Below, in pieces: positions 28,559 through 38,494 of a DNA stretch of 64,000 nt. A model generated the notes under the pieces. That model did not search any database. It saw nothing but the letters and a program-made list of their open reading frames with translations, and was not told the DNA's origin. This DNA comes from Methanocaldococcus infernus ME (GTDB taxonomy: Archaea > AGJL01 > Methanococci > Methanococcales > Methanocaldococcaceae). Within the stretch, counting starts at the first letter, position 1. The number at the start of each line of letters is the position of its first letter. Location of the stretch: contig NC_014122.1 in the NCBI RefSeq assembly GCF_000092305.1, positions 930,001-994,000 on the forward strand, in the 5' to 3' direction. The position numbers and the translations under genes were made by a program.

Positions 28559-29113
28559 TTGTATAAAATTTTAGAAGTTGCAGATGTTGTTAGAATTCCT
28601 CCCTCAAAATTTGGAAGTGATCTAAAGGAAACAGTTAAAGAGATATTAATAGAGAAGTATGAGGGAATGTTAGAAAAAAACTTAGGGTTTGTCCTTTCTA
28701 TAATTGATGTTAAGGAAATTGGGGAGGGAAGAGTGATACATGGAGATGGCTCAGCTTATCATCCTGTAGTATTTGAAGCTCTCATATATAAGCCAGAGAT
28801 CTATGAGCTTGTTGAGGGGGAAGTTGTTGATGTTGTAGACTTTGGATTATTTGTTAGACTTGGCCCATTGGATGGCTTAGTTCATGTTTCTCAAATTATG
28901 GATGACTATGTTAGCTATGACCCAAAAAGAGAAGCTATTATAGGAAATGAGACTAAGAAGGTTGTTGAGGTAGGGGATACAGTTAGAGCAAGAATAGTGG
29001 CTATAAGCTTAAAGAGTGATAGAAAGAGAGGAAGTAAGATAGCTCTAACCATGAGACAGCCAGGGTTAGGAAAGATGGAGTGGATAGAAGAGGAGAAGAA
29101 AAAAGAGGGTTAA
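28559..29113 (+). CDS. rpo7: RNA polymerase subunit Rpo7 (RpoE1)
   Basis: A 184-residue subunit of the RNA polymerase stalk. The N-terminal RNP-like tip domain ([14 protein letters not shown]...[23 protein letters not shown]) is followed by an S1/OB domain ([32 protein letters not shown]). It pairs with Rpo4, encoded at 42214-42537. I favour the TTG at 28559, giving MYKILEVAD like other methanogens, because GGTGA at 28549-28553 is the ribosome site; GTG 28550 and ATG 28553 overlap it. It heads the rpo7-spt4-DUF359/S24e-S27ae operon. Confidence 0.93.
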   Translation: MYKILEVADVVRIPPSKFGSDLKETVKEILIEKYEGMLEKNLGFVLSIIDVKEIGEGRVIHGDGSAYHPVVFEALIYKPEIYELVEGEVVDVVDFGLFVRLGPLDGLVHVSQIMDDYVSYDPKREAIIGNETKKVVEVGDTVRARIVAISLKSDRKRGSKIALTMRQPGLGKMEWIEEEKKKEG

Positions 29114-29116
29114 GAT

Positions 29117-29296
29117 ATGAGAGCATGTATAAAGTGTAAATATCTTACAGAGGAAAAGGAGTGTCCTATCTGTAAGAGCCCAACAAGTGAGAAGTGGATA
29201 GGCTTGTTAATAATCTTAGACCCTGAAAAGTCAGAGATAGCTAAGCTGTTAGGAATAAAGGTTAAAGGAAAATATGCAATATCAGTTAAGGAGTAA
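29117..29296 (+). CDS. spt4: Transcription elongation factor Spt4 (RpoE2)
   Basis: A 59-residue protein, MRACIKCKYLTEEKECPICKSP at the start, with two CxxC pairs forming a zinc ribbon, then WIGLLIILDPEKSEIAKLLGI. It binds the NGN domain of Spt5 and promotes RNA polymerase processivity. It starts 3 bases after rpo7 stops and is followed 4 bases after its stop by the DUF359 start. Gene order rpo7-spt4 is conserved in Euryarchaeota. Confidence 0.93.
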   Translation: MRACIKCKYLTEEKECPICKSPTSEKWIGLLIILDPEKSEIAKLLGIKVKGKYAISVKE

Positions 29297-29300
29297 AATT

Positions 29301-30080
29301 ATGCTGAAGCTTCCAGATCATTTAAGGGAAGAGCTGAGAAAGCCTTTTGGGAAAGTCTATAAGGAATTTCCAGATGTTGATGGTTATATAGTAACTGTTG
29401 GAGATATAGTAACAAAGTCAGCCATAGAAAAGGGAGTTAAGATAAAGTTGGCTATCTATGACTTGAAGACTAAGAGAAATATCCCTGTGAAGATAAATTA
29501 TAAGTTTAAGAAGACTTTTAAAGTTTGTAATCCACCTGGTTATATATCAGATGAGGCAATAGAAAAGATTAAATATATCTCTCAATTAAATGATGATGAC
29601 ATTGGTTTATATGTTGAAGGAGAAGAAGATCTTTTAGCCCTGCTGGTAATAAAGTATTTTCCAAAAAACATTTATGTTGCCTATGGGCTTCCAGATAAGG
29701 GAGTTATTTTATTGAAAATAGATGATGAGCTAAAAAAGAAGATAGATGAAATACTAAAAAAATTTGAAAAGGTGAAGATGATGAACATAAAAATAGTTTC
29801 AGAGAGATACAACCCCTTAGCTCACAGAAAGGAGATAAGGTTTATAGTGGATCATGAAGGAGCAACTCCAACATTTAAGGATGTGAAGCTAAAGCTTGCA
29901 GCCATGTTAAATGTTAATAAAGAGTTGTTGATTGTTGAATCTATCTACCAAGAAACAGGATTACAGAGAGTTAGAGGCTATGCTAAGGTTTATGATAATG
30001 AAGAGTTTTTAAAGTACTTTGAGAGAGAGCATATAATAAGAAAGAACCAATTAGAAGAAGAACAAGAGCAAGAGGGATAA
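29301..30080 (+). CDS. GTP-dependent dephospho-CoA kinase (DUF359) fused in frame to ribosomal protein S24e
   Basis: One uninterrupted 259-residue reading frame. Residues 1-159 are a complete DUF359 domain: GDIVTKSAIEKG, DLKTKRN, VCNPPGYIS, VEGEEDLLALLVIKYFP and YGLPDKGVIL. This family phosphorylates dephospho-CoA with GTP in archaeal CoA synthesis. Residues 161-259 are full-length ribosomal protein S24e. The two are separate genes in relatives I remember. AAGGAG at 29288-29293 precedes the ATG at 29301; an upstream ATG at 29274 lies inside spt4. Either the protein is a real fusion, or the upstream stop codon was lost and S24e is also started internally. Confidence 0.8.
   Translation: MLKLPDHLREELRKPFGKVYKEFPDVDGYIVTVGDIVTKSAIEKGVKIKLAIYDLKTKRNIPVKINYKFKKTFKVCNPPGYISDEAIEKIKYISQLNDDDIGLYVEGEEDLLALLVIKYFPKNIYVAYGLPDKGVILLKIDDELKKKIDEILKKFEKVKMMNIKIVSERYNPLAHRKEIRFIVDHEGATPTFKDVKLKLAAMLNVNKELLIVESIYQETGLQRVRGYAKVYDNEEFLKYFEREHIIRKNQLEEEQEQEG
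29781..30080 (+). CDS. rps24e: Ribosomal protein S24e (internal start within the fused frame)
   Basis: MNIKIVSERYNPLAHRKEIRF and VDHEGATPTFKDVKLKLAAML, with RGYAKVYDNEE, identify small-subunit protein S24e, 99 residues. GGTGA at 29771-29775 sits 5 bases before the ATG at 29781, a normal ribosome site, so free S24e is probably made even though the upstream frame has no stop codon. An ATG at 29778 is also in frame but too close to the site. S27ae follows after 3 bases. Confidence 0.85.
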   Translation: MNIKIVSERYNPLAHRKEIRFIVDHEGATPTFKDVKLKLAAMLNVNKELLIVESIYQETGLQRVRGYAKVYDNEEFLKYFEREHIIRKNQLEEEQEQEG

Positions 30081-30083
30081 AGG

Positions 30084-30269
30084 ATGACAAAGGGAAAGAA
30101 AACAGCAAAATACAAGTATTATAAAGTTGAGGGGGATAAAGTAGTTAGGTTAAAAAGATTCTGTCCTAAGTGTGGTCCTGGGGTGTTCTTAGCTGAGCAT
30201 TTAAATAGATATTCCTGTGGAAGATGTGGATATATGGAGTGGAAACAACCAGCTAAGAAAGAAGAGTAA
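30084..30269 (+). CDS. rps27ae: Ribosomal protein S27ae
   Basis: A 61-residue protein with a C4 zinc ribbon: [28 protein letters not shown]. The N-terminus ([13 protein letters not shown]) is basic. It carries no ubiquitin domain, as usual in archaea. It ends the rpo7-spt4-S24e-S27ae operon; its last 17 bases overlap the end of convergent mfnF. Confidence 0.95.
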   Translation: MTKGKKTAKYKYYKVEGDKVVRLKRFCPKCGPGVFLAEHLNRYSCGRCGYMEWKQPAKKEE

Positions 30270-31224
30270 GTTTTAACAACTTAGCCACTGAAAAACTTGG
30301 CATGGCTAAGGAAACACTCTCATCATATAACTCTTTTATAGACTTTATCCTATACTCCCTTAAAGCCTCTTTTAATATCTCTTCTCCTAAACCTACAGTA
30401 ACAACTTCTTCTAACCCATAACTCTCAAAGATGATTTTAACTTCCTCTCTAACCATCTCAACCAATTTTTTATAGAACTCTTTAGCTAAGCTATAGAGCT
30501 CTTCCTCTTTTATCATCTCAATGTCTCCACATACAACCCTTGATAACCTTATTAAGCAACCTTCTCTATCCTTCCCTCCACCATCAGGAGTTTCACAGCT
30601 GTAATTTTTAACCTTCCCTAATAAATAGTTGATATCAGCAGTTATAGCAAAGTATTCTGATGCCACATTTGTTAATTTTCCTCTAAATATTATTTTTCTT
30701 GCTAAGAAATGTAGAGGAGTTCTTAAAGCTCCAACATATAAGAGTTGGTTATTCATCAATCTATCTAAATCTGTTTTTTTAGCTAAAACCCTTCCTTCTT
30801 TTATTGGAATGATGTCAGTGGTGGTTGATCCCATATCAACTAAGATACAGTTGTTAGAAACAAATCTCTTAATAAATTCTGCTGTAGCCATCCAGTTTGA
30901 AGCTGAAACCTCTAAGTATCTTTTTTTAGCCTCCTCTGGAGTTAAAAATTTGCCATTAACATCAAAGATATAGACATTGTCAAAAACTGAAGTCACTTTA
31001 TCTATAATATCTTCAACCCCTTCTTTCTTAGTTTTATAGCAATCTGAAAGCTCTGCAGTCATTACTAAGGCTACATAGTCAGCATCATAATTTTTTAAAA
31101 CCTCTACTAACTTATCCTTCATCTTCCACATTGGTAAATAGTGAGTATCAATTTTATATTTCTCCCCTTCCAAAATAGTTATCTTAGTGTTGGCTCCTCC
31201 AATATCTAAGCCTATAATTTTCAT
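30253..31224 (-). CDS. mfnF: Methanofuran biosynthesis protein MfnF
   Basis: A 323-residue ASKHA-fold protein of the hydantoinase/H4MPT-linked family: [18 protein letters not shown] at the N-terminus and [16 protein letters not shown] as the second phosphate loop, with [14 protein letters not shown] between. In M. jannaschii MfnF couples the gamma-glutamyltyramine and aminomethylfuran phosphate units of methanofuran, the first C1 carrier of methanogenesis. GTGAGAGG precedes the ATG. It is divergent from hcgF, another cofactor gene, by 24 bases. Confidence 0.85.
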   Translation of the reverse strand: MKIIGLDIGGANTKITILEGEKYKIDTHYLPMWKMKDKLVEVLKNYDADYVALVMTAELSDCYKTKKEGVEDIIDKVTSVFDNVYIFDVNGKFLTPEEAKKRYLEVSASNWMATAEFIKRFVSNNCILVDMGSTTTDIIPIKEGRVLAKKTDLDRLMNNQLLYVGALRTPLHFLARKIIFRGKLTNVASEYFAITADINYLLGKVKNYSCETPDGGGKDREGCLIRLSRVVCGDIEMIKEEELYSLAKEFYKKLVEMVREEVKIIFESYGLEEVVTVGLGEEILKEALREYRIKSIKELYDESVSLAMPSFSVAKLLKLTLLS

Positions 31225-31248
31225 CCTCTCACTTCATGGTGGTTAATG

Positions 31249-31728
31249 ATGATAACAGTGGGAACAGCTGAATGCTTTACCCATGGTCAGATAGGTTTAA
31301 CCATACATAAAGCTTCTGCTGGCTATCCTAATATAGAATATAAATTCCCTGAAAAAATTAGAGAGGTTAGAGTTTTAACCTCAATGTTTATCCCCTCTAT
31401 CTATGCTGCTGAAAAACTTTTAGATATCTCTCTCCCAGAGCCAGATTTTGAGTATAAGTATGCTAAGGCATACTCTGAAGAGAAAGACTTATTAGTGGCT
31501 AAGCTTATGGCTAAAGGTTTAAAAGAAAAGTTAAATCTTGACATAGCCATAGGAACAACTGCAGGAGTTGGTAGAGGAGCAATAGCCATAATAACCAATA
31601 AAAAAGAGGAAGTTTTTACAACAGATATTTATGCCAACCTCTTAACCTTTGAGAATGTCCTTGAGAGACAAAAGAGAGGAATAGAGTTAGGAATAAAAAA
31701 AATTATAGAGATATTAAAGGATTGGTAA
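31249..31728 (+). CDS. hcgF: [Fe]-hydrogenase FeGP-cofactor biosynthesis protein HcgF (UPF0254)
   Basis: A 159-residue protein starting MITVGTAECFTHGQIG. With the ATG at 31249 the cysteine is residue 9, which I recall as the residue forming a thioester with the guanylylpyridinol precursor in HcgF. GTTAGVGRGAIAI is another family block. I prefer 31249 to the adjacent ATG at 31246 because GGTGG at 31238-31242 is then 6 bases away. No other hcg genes lie in the window, and the family assignment rests on memory of UPF0254. Its 3' end overlaps convergent DUF366 by 15 bases. Confidence 0.75.
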   Translation: MITVGTAECFTHGQIGLTIHKASAGYPNIEYKFPEKIREVRVLTSMFIPSIYAAEKLLDISLPEPDFEYKYAKAYSEEKDLLVAKLMAKGLKEKLNLDIAIGTTAGVGRGAIAIITNKKEEVFTTDIYANLLTFENVLERQKRGIELGIKKIIEILKDW

Positions 31729-32298
31729 GGTTTTTCTAATATCTCTCTCTATTCTCTCAACCTCTCCAACATACTTATGAGCTATCTTTTTCATCACTTC
31801 CTTAATCTCATTTTCATTCAAAAACTCTTCTAAACCTACAACTTTTACATGCTCAGGCCCTTTGGAAGAGACATTAAGCCCTAAGTGTATCTTATGAGAC
31901 ACTAACCCAGAAGAGGCTATAGAGACAGATAACTTTCTATCTCCAATGTATAGATCATCTCCTTCTCTCCTTACTTTAACTCCAAAATCATTAAGTACTT
32001 CCTTAGCCATCATCACTAAAAGCCTCTGTCTAAGATAGGCAACCTTTATATTGTTTGTATCAAAATGCTCAACTATAAAGTTTATAGCCTTCTCAGATTT
32101 TATTGGATAATCTATATTAAACTCTTTCTTAACATCTGCTAAGTCTTTCATATTATCCTTACTAACTTCCATCTCCCCTATGAAAGCTACTATACTATCC
32201 TTCCTTGTTCCAAATGTCTTAAATGCCCATAAAGGAGAGAGTTCTTTACCAGTGTATTTTAAATTTAACTTGTTATCATTTAATATAATTATATCCAT
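31714..32298 (-). CDS. DUF366 family protein
   Basis: A 194-residue protein: LSPLWAFKTFGTRKDSIVAFIGEMEV, YLRQRLLVMMAKEVL and LSVSIASSGLVSHKIHLGLNVSSKGPEHV are DUF366 blocks. The family occurs in archaea and some bacteria, with no established reaction. Conserved R, H and SS residues hint at a ligase- or lipoyl/biotin-ligase-like fold, which is only a guess. GGAGG lies 7 bases before the ATG at 32298, so longer starts are unnecessary. The 111-base gap to trpE is AT-rich. Confidence 0.8.
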   Translation of the reverse strand: MDIIILNDNKLNLKYTGKELSPLWAFKTFGTRKDSIVAFIGEMEVSKDNMKDLADVKKEFNIDYPIKSEKAINFIVEHFDTNNIKVAYLRQRLLVMMAKEVLNDFGVKVRREGDDLYIGDRKLSVSIASSGLVSHKIHLGLNVSSKGPEHVKVVGLEEFLNENEIKEVMKKIAHKYVGEVERIERDIRKTLPIL

Positions 32299-32409
32299 AT
32301 AATTTCCTCCATACATAATAAAACCCCACAAGTTAATTAATACTTCTAATAAATTGAAATATTACTCTTAAATATAAATCTTACTAAAATATAAATAAAG
32401 TGATAAACT

Positions 32410-33777
32410 ATGAAAATCTTGCCTTTAACTGTATCTCCAATAAAGTGTTATGAATATCTTGAAGAAGAAAATACTTTTCTCTTAGAATCTGGAGAATTAA
32501 CAAGAGAATCAAGATACACAATTATGGGAAAAGCTGAAGGAATTGTTTCTATGAAGGATGGGAAGTTAAGAGTAAAGAGCTTTTCAGAGTTTTCTGATCA
32601 AATAAAGGATTTAGAAGGCTCCTATAGTTGTCCATTAGAAGCTTTAAATTTGGTTAGAGATAGGTTAAAAGAGAAAGTAAATTATAAAAATTTAAAAGAT
32701 TTGAGATTTAAAGGAGGATTAGTTGGTTACTTAAGTTATGATATAGTTAGATACTGGATAGACTTGGAAGAGAAAGAAGAAACTATAAAGTTCCCAGATA
32801 TGGAGTTTTTTATTGTTAAGGACTTTATAGCCTTTGATTTAAAGGGAGAGAAAATTTATTTAGTTGGTGAAGATGAAAGAATTTTAGAAGAGGCTAAGAA
32901 GTATAAGAGAGAGTATAAGGTAGAAACTAATAAAATAGAGTTTAAGAGCAATGTAAATAAAGAGAAATTTATGGAGATGGTTGAGAGAGCTAAAGAGTAT
33001 ATTTATGCTGGTGACATCTTTCAAGTAGTTTTATCAAGGAAAATTTTATTTGACTGTGAAGGATTAGATCCCTTCTTAATTTACAAAAAAGTTAGAGAAA
33101 TTAACCCTTCTCCCTACATGTACTATTTAAACTTTGGAGAGAGGAAGATTATAGGCTCATCTCCTGAGATATTGGTTAAGACAGAGATGAGAGGAAATAA
33201 GAAGTATGTGATAACAAAGCCAATAGCTGGAACTATAAGAAGAGGAAGAGATGAAAAAGAAGATAAGGAGTTGGAGAAAATACTATTAAATGATGAAAAG
33301 GAGAGAGCTGAGCATGTCATGCTTGTTGACCTTGGTAGGAATGATATAGGAAAGATATCAAAATTTGGAACTGTGAAGGTTACTGAATTTATGAAGATTG
33401 AAAAGTATTCACATGTTCAACATATAGTTAGTAAGGTTGAGGGAGAAATTAAAGATAAATATAATTCCTTCATGGCTGTTAAGGCTACATTTCCAGCTGG
33501 TACATTAAGTGGAGCCCCTAAGGTTAGGGCTATGGAGATAATAAATGAGCTTGAAGTTGATAGAAGAGGACCTTATGGAGGAGGAGTTGGCTACTTTAGT
33601 TGGGATGATCTAATGGACTTAGCCATAACTATAAGAACCTACACCATCTCAAACAATAAAGGAGCTATACAAGTAGGAGCTGGAATTGTCTCTGACTCTG
33701 TTCCAGAGAAGGAGTGGGATGAAACTGAGAGGAAAGGAATGGCTAATGTAAGGGCAATAAGGGATTTACTATGCTAA
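32410..33777 (+). CDS. trpE: Anthranilate synthase component I (TrpE)
   Basis: A 455-residue chorismate-utilising enzyme that makes anthranilate for tryptophan synthesis. The N-terminal [17 protein letters not shown] belongs to the regulatory tryptophan-binding domain. The catalytic half contains [72 protein letters not shown] and [10 protein letters not shown]. TrpG and the other trp genes are not adjacent. GTGAT precedes the ATG. Its stop overlaps the smc start by 7 bases, an unusual pairing. Upstream I see no TGTACA-type TrpY operator. Confidence 0.95.
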   Translation: MKILPLTVSPIKCYEYLEEENTFLLESGELTRESRYTIMGKAEGIVSMKDGKLRVKSFSEFSDQIKDLEGSYSCPLEALNLVRDRLKEKVNYKNLKDLRFKGGLVGYLSYDIVRYWIDLEEKEETIKFPDMEFFIVKDFIAFDLKGEKIYLVGEDERILEEAKKYKREYKVETNKIEFKSNVNKEKFMEMVERAKEYIYAGDIFQVVLSRKILFDCEGLDPFLIYKKVREINPSPYMYYLNFGERKIIGSSPEILVKTEMRGNKKYVITKPIAGTIRRGRDEKEDKELEKILLNDEKERAEHVMLVDLGRNDIGKISKFGTVKVTEFMKIEKYSHVQHIVSKVEGEIKDKYNSFMAVKATFPAGTLSGAPKVRAMEIINELEVDRRGPYGGGVGYFSWDDLMDLAITIRTYTISNNKGAIQVGAGIVSDSVPEKEWDETERKGMANVRAIRDLLC

Positions 33778-36700
33778 AAAGGATAGAACTAAAAAACTTT
33801 AAATCTTTTAAATCTCTCTCTTTAGAGATCCCTAAGGGCTTTACAGCCATTGTAGGCCCTAATGGTAGTGGGAAGTCTAATATTGTTGATGCTATCCTCT
33901 TTGTTCTTGGGAAGAGCTCAGCAAGAAAGTTAAGGGCTAATAAGTTTAGTTCTTTAATTAACTATCATAAGGGAAGAAAGGCTGAGTATGCTGAAGTAAC
34001 CCTATTCTTTGAATCTAATGGTGAAGAATTTGGAATTTCAAGAAAGGTTAAGAAGAGTGGAGAGACAGCTTACTATTTTATAAAAAATGGTGAGAAGAGA
34101 AGATTAACAAAGAAAGAAATTATAGACTTTTTTAGAAGGCTAAAGCTTTTAGGAGACAATATAATCTCTCAGGGAGATCTACTAAATATAATAAATATGT
34201 CTCCAATTGAGAGAAGGAAGATAATAGATGAGCTTAGTGGAGTCTCTGAATTTGATGAGAAGAAGAAGAAAGCTGAGGAAGAGCTAAAGAAAGCAAGAGA
34301 GTTAATAGAAATTATTGATGCAAGAATTTCAGAGGTTAAAAGTAACTTAGATAGGTTAAAGAAGGAGAAGGAAGAGGCTGAGAGATACTTAGAGTTAAAG
34401 CAACTTTTAAAAGAGGCGAGATATGAGCTAACAAAAAAGAGAATTGATTATTTAAATTTAGAGATAAATAATTTAAAAGAGAGAATAGAGAAACTTGAGA
34501 GGGAAAAGGAGGAGAAGATAAAAAAATTAAAGGAGATTGAGGAAGAAATTAAAAAGAAAAAAGAAGAGATAAGTAAAGTCTTAGAGAAATTAAAGGATAG
34601 TGAAGTATTGGACATCTACAATAAAATTAAAGAGCTTGAGCTTGAAATAAGACATGAGAATGAGATATTAAAGAGCTTAAGAGAGGAAAACCTTAGAATA
34701 AAGAATGAAAAGGAGAAACTCTTAAATGAAAAAGAGAAGTTGAGAGAAGAGATTAAACTTAATGAAGAAGCTATTGAAAAAAATAGAGAAAAGATTAAGG
34801 AGATTGTAAAGAGCTCAGATATGTTAAGGAAGGAATACTTAAAAATTAACCTTAGCCTTAAAGAGCTTGAAGAAGGAATAAACAAGTTGAGAGAAGAAAA
34901 AGAAAATTTGGAGAAAGAAATTGAGAAAAAAAGAGAAAAACTACTAAAGATAAAAGAAAAACTTAACCTAATAAGAACTGAGATTTATAAAAAAGAGCTT
35001 GAGATAAAGAATAACTTAGCTAAGATTGAAGAGCTAAAAAAGGAAATGAAGTTTGAAAAAATAGATACTAAAGATCTTTACATAGAGTTAGAGAACTTAT
35101 CTATTGAAATATCCTTCTTAGAGAAAGAGTTAAGAGAGTTAAAAGAGAAAGAAAGAAAAGTTAAGGATGAGATTAGTAAGTTAAACTCAGAATATTTAAA
35201 GGAGAAGGCTAAGATAAAGGCTTTGGAAGAGATAAATCTTGATAAAGCTATTAAAGAGGTTCTAAAGCTTCCTGGGGTTATAGATATAGTTGGAAATCTT
35301 GGAAAGACTAAAATGAAGTATAAAAAAGCTATTGAAGTTGCTGGAGGTTCAAGGTTAAAGTATGTTGTAACAGAAACTACTGAAGATGCTATAAGGGCTA
35401 TAAACTATTTAAAGTCTAAGAACCTTGGTAGGATAACATTTTTGCCACTTGATAGAATAAGAGGGAGGAAAATAGAGCATATCTATGAAGATGGAGTTGT
35501 TGGGAGGGCTATTGACTTACTCTCTTTTTCCCCAGAGTTTCAGAAGGTTTTTGAGCATGTTCTTGGAAATACTATTATAGTTGAAAATATTGATATTGCT
35601 AAAGAACTCTCTAAAAAATATAAGGCTAGATTTGTTACACTTGATGGAGATGTGATAGAGCCTTCTGGAGCCTTAATAGGAGGTAGCTATATAGAGAAGA
35701 ACTTAATTAAGGTTGATGAAGAGGAGAAAATTAAAGAGCTTGAGCTAAGTATATTGAAGAAGGAGAGGGAGTTAAGGGAGATAGAAGAGAGAATAGAAGA
35801 TCTTGAAAATAGAAAAAGAGAGTTAGAGAGAAGAAAAATAAGGATTGAGGAGAAGTTAAGAAGCATAGAAGAAGAAGAGAGAAGAAGAGAAAGAATAGTT
35901 GAAGAAAATAGAATTAAAATAAAAAAACTTGAGCTTAGAAATAAAGAGCTTGAAGAGGAAATAAGTAAATTAAGAGAAGAAGAGAAAAATATAGATGTAG
36001 AGAAGCTTGAAAAAGAGATAGAAGAGCTTAGTAAAAAGAAGGATGAGATAAATAAGAGAATAGAGGAACTTGGAGTTCAGGAGAAAATAAACAAGTTAAA
36101 AGAGATTGAGAAGAAAATAGTTGAGCTTAACAATGAGAAACTTGGTTTAGAAAAAGAAATTGAAAAATGTAAGAGCTTAAATAAATTATTATTAGAGAGA
36201 ATAAAGGAAATTGAAGAGAAAATTGATGAGTTAGAGAGGAAGGATAAAGCTATTATAACAAATATAGGAGTTTATGAAGACAATATAAAAAAGAAAGAAC
36301 TTGAGCTAATGAAGTTAAAAGAGAGGTATGAAAAAATCTCTGAAAAGATGAAAGAGCTTAATAATAAAAAGAGATCCTTAGAAGAAGAATTAAGAGAATT
36401 AGAAATTAAAAGAGAAGAACTCTTAAGGGAAATAAGAGATATAGAGAAAGAAATAAATAAGTTACATATAGAAAAGGCAAAATATGAGAGTAAGTTAGAG
36501 GAAGAAAGAAAAGAGCTTTACATTCAGGAGGAAACTAAAGTTAGGGAAGAGATTAAGGAGAAAGATATTAAAGAGCTTGAATTTCTCATTAGTGAGATAG
36601 ATAAAGAGATTAAAGCCCTTGAGCCTGTCAATATGAGGGCTATTGAGGACTACAACATTATCTATGAAAGATACAAAGAGTTGCTTAACAAAAGAGAGAG

Positions 36701-37199
36701 TTATGAGAAAGAAGAGAAAAAATATTTGGATATGGTTAAAGAAATTGAAAAAAAGAAGAGAGAAGTTTTCTTAAAAGTTTTTGAGAAGATAGCTAAGAAC
36801 TTTGAAGAAGTTTATAGGGAAATTGGTGGAGTGGGAAAACTTAGGTTAGAAAATGAGGAAGATCCTTTCAGTGGAGGCTTGTTAATAGATGCCTCACCAA
36901 GAGGAAAGAAGCTTTTAAGCTTAGAACTAATGAGTGGTGGAGAAAAAAGCTTAGCAGCCCTTGCCTTCCTCTTTGCCATCCAAAAGTTAAATCCTTCATC
37001 ATTCTATGTTCTTGATGAGGTAGATTCAGCCTTAGATGTTAAAAATGTCTCACTGATAGCTGAAATGATAAAAAATTTATCAAGAGAGAGCCAATTTATT
37101 GTTATCAGCCATAGGGAACAGATGATTAGTAAGGCTGATGTTGTTTATGGAGTCTATATGGAAGATGGAGTTAGTAAAGTAGTAGGAATAAAATTATAA
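33771..37199 (+). CDS. smc: Chromosome segregation ATPase SMC
   Basis: A 1142-residue SMC. Walker A is [21 protein letters not shown] near residue 28. Two long Lys/Glu coiled-coil arms flank a hinge at about 498-640 ([27 protein letters not shown] to SGALIGGS). The C-terminal head has the signature [18 protein letters not shown] near 1053 and Walker [13 protein letters not shown] near 1080. Homodimers with ScpA compact and segregate chromosomes. No scpA follows; the next gene converges. It starts within the end of trpE. Confidence 0.97.
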   Translation: MLKRIELKNFKSFKSLSLEIPKGFTAIVGPNGSGKSNIVDAILFVLGKSSARKLRANKFSSLINYHKGRKAEYAEVTLFFESNGEEFGISRKVKKSGETAYYFIKNGEKRRLTKKEIIDFFRRLKLLGDNIISQGDLLNIINMSPIERRKIIDELSGVSEFDEKKKKAEEELKKARELIEIIDARISEVKSNLDRLKKEKEEAERYLELKQLLKEARYELTKKRIDYLNLEINNLKERIEKLEREKEEKIKKLKEIEEEIKKKKEEISKVLEKLKDSEVLDIYNKIKELELEIRHENEILKSLREENLRIKNEKEKLLNEKEKLREEIKLNEEAIEKNREKIKEIVKSSDMLRKEYLKINLSLKELEEGINKLREEKENLEKEIEKKREKLLKIKEKLNLIRTEIYKKELEIKNNLAKIEELKKEMKFEKIDTKDLYIELENLSIEISFLEKELRELKEKERKVKDEISKLNSEYLKEKAKIKALEEINLDKAIKEVLKLPGVIDIVGNLGKTKMKYKKAIEVAGGSRLKYVVTETTEDAIRAINYLKSKNLGRITFLPLDRIRGRKIEHIYEDGVVGRAIDLLSFSPEFQKVFEHVLGNTIIVENIDIAKELSKKYKARFVTLDGDVIEPSGALIGGSYIEKNLIKVDEEEKIKELELSILKKERELREIEERIEDLENRKRELERRKIRIEEKLRSIEEEERRRERIVEENRIKIKKLELRNKELEEEISKLREEEKNIDVEKLEKEIEELSKKKDEINKRIEELGVQEKINKLKEIEKKIVELNNEKLGLEKEIEKCKSLNKLLLERIKEIEEKIDELERKDKAIITNIGVYEDNIKKKELELMKLKERYEKISEKMKELNNKKRSLEEELRELEIKREELLREIRDIEKEINKLHIEKAKYESKLEEERKELYIQEETKVREEIKEKDIKELEFLISEIDKEIKALEPVNMRAIEDYNIIYERYKELLNKRESYEKEEKKYLDMVKEIEKKKREVFLKVFEKIAKNFEEVYREIGGVGKLRLENEEDPFSGGLLIDASPRGKKLLSLELMSGGEKSLAALAFLFAIQKLNPSSFYVLDEVDSALDVKNVSLIAEMIKNLSRESQFIVISHREQMISKADVVYGVYMEDGVSKVVGIKL

Positions 37200-38429
37200 G
37201 TTATTCTTTATTTCATCTGATAATGTTAATTTGTTAATCCTTCCAATCTTCTCCTTAATAATTATCCCCCTATCCTGTAGCTCAGAAACTATCCTTGAAA
37301 CCTTTGGCTTGGACATGCCAGTAATCTCTATTAACTCTTTCTGAGTTATATGCCCATGTTCTTTAATAATCTCAACTATCTTCCTCTCATCTTCAGTTAG
37401 GAAGTCCCATATTAACTTACACCTTGAAGTTAGGTAATTTTTAATCTCCTCCTCAAGTTCAATAACTCTCTCTCTTAGCTTTTTATTCTCTTCAGCTAAC
37501 TTCTCTTTCTCCTCACTCAACTCACTTATTAACTTTATTAATTTCTCATTTTCATTCTTTAATGAATTAACTTGATTCTTAAGCTCTTCTTTTTCCATCT
37601 CAACCTTAGAGACTTTCCCATTAACTATATTTAAGATCTCTTCCTTCTTTTTTATTTCTTCAGTCAACTTTTTTATTTCAAGATCTTTCTCATTTAAGAG
37701 ACTTTTTAACTTCTCTAATTCCTTATCTCTATCTTTCTTATCTTTAAAGAACTTTAAGCTAACTCCTAATAAAGAGGCTATAAGAAGTGAAGCTAAAATT
37801 AAAATTAAGTTACTTTTAGTTTTTGTTGTATTGCTACTTGGAGGAGAGTAAGGAGCGTACATATATTTAAATGAAAAAGTTACTATACTTGGCTCTTGAT
37901 TTTTAAATTTCCAAATAATTATCTGATTCTTCCCATTTCCTGTTATATAGTAATTACTTGGAGTAATAACATCACTTGCTAATATATAACCAGGAGGAAG
38001 AACAACTTTAACTGTTGTATTTCCAGCCACTAAGTAGCTTGTAATAAACTGATAATTATCTTTCCAAAATATACAGTCTCTACAAATTCCTTTTATTGAA
38101 ATATTTATAAGTTCTCCTTTTTTTAAAGTTTTGTTAAACTCAAGCTCTAACTTAGTGTAGCCACCAATATAGTAAATTACTAAATCTGAGTAATTTATAG
38201 AGCTATTAACCTTCAAGTTGTCAAGTTTGTGAGGAATATAATAATAGAGAGTCTCTGTATCATTCTTGATTTTCATAAGTATATTTATATTTTCATATGC
38301 TAAATTGTTGTAAGATATATTACAATAAATTTTTTGATTTACTATTTCATGCTCTAATCTTTCTCCAAGACTTAGAGGAAGCAATAAAAATAATAAAATT
38401 AGTATAATCTTTTTTATTTTAACCACCAA
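37194..38429 (-). CDS. Membrane-anchored coiled-coil protein with cytoplasmic winged-helix domain
   Basis: A 411-residue protein. Residues 1-23 are a signal sequence (IILILLFLLLPLSLG). Residues 24-205 are an outside domain rich in sequons, with a cysteine pair (GICRDCIFW) and beta-rich DUF-type segments ending PPSSNTTKTK. A transmembrane helix spans about 206-226 (LILILASLLIASLLGVSL). Residues 228-330 form a strong coiled coil. The last 75 residues are a MarR/IclR-like winged helix: LTEDERKIVEIIKEHGHITQKELIEITGMSKPKVSRIVSELQDRGIIIKE. The layout suggests one-component signalling from surface to DNA. The start is uncertain: a GTG whose ribosome site is unclear. Confidence 0.7.
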   Translation of the reverse strand: MVVKIKKIILILLFLLLPLSLGERLEHEIVNQKIYCNISYNNLAYENINILMKIKNDTETLYYYIPHKLDNLKVNSSINYSDLVIYYIGGYTKLELEFNKTLKKGELINISIKGICRDCIFWKDNYQFITSYLVAGNTTVKVVLPPGYILASDVITPSNYYITGNGKNQIIIWKFKNQEPSIVTFSFKYMYAPYSPPSSNTTKTKSNLILILASLLIASLLGVSLKFFKDKKDRDKELEKLKSLLNEKDLEIKKLTEEIKKKEEILNIVNGKVSKVEMEKEELKNQVNSLKNENEKLIKLISELSEEKEKLAEENKKLRERVIELEEEIKNYLTSRCKLIWDFLTEDERKIVEIIKEHGHITQKELIEITGMSKPKVSRIVSELQDRGIIIKEKIGRINKLTLSDEIKNNL

Positions 38430-38494
38430 AACAAAGTTTATTTATATAAAAAGCTCTTAGGTTATATAAAAATTTTACAATGTGAGGGATAGAG

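Noticed and set aside
34616-34885. Open frame antisense to smc
   Set aside because: Serine/phenylalanine-rich mirror of the coiled coil, with no ribosome site.
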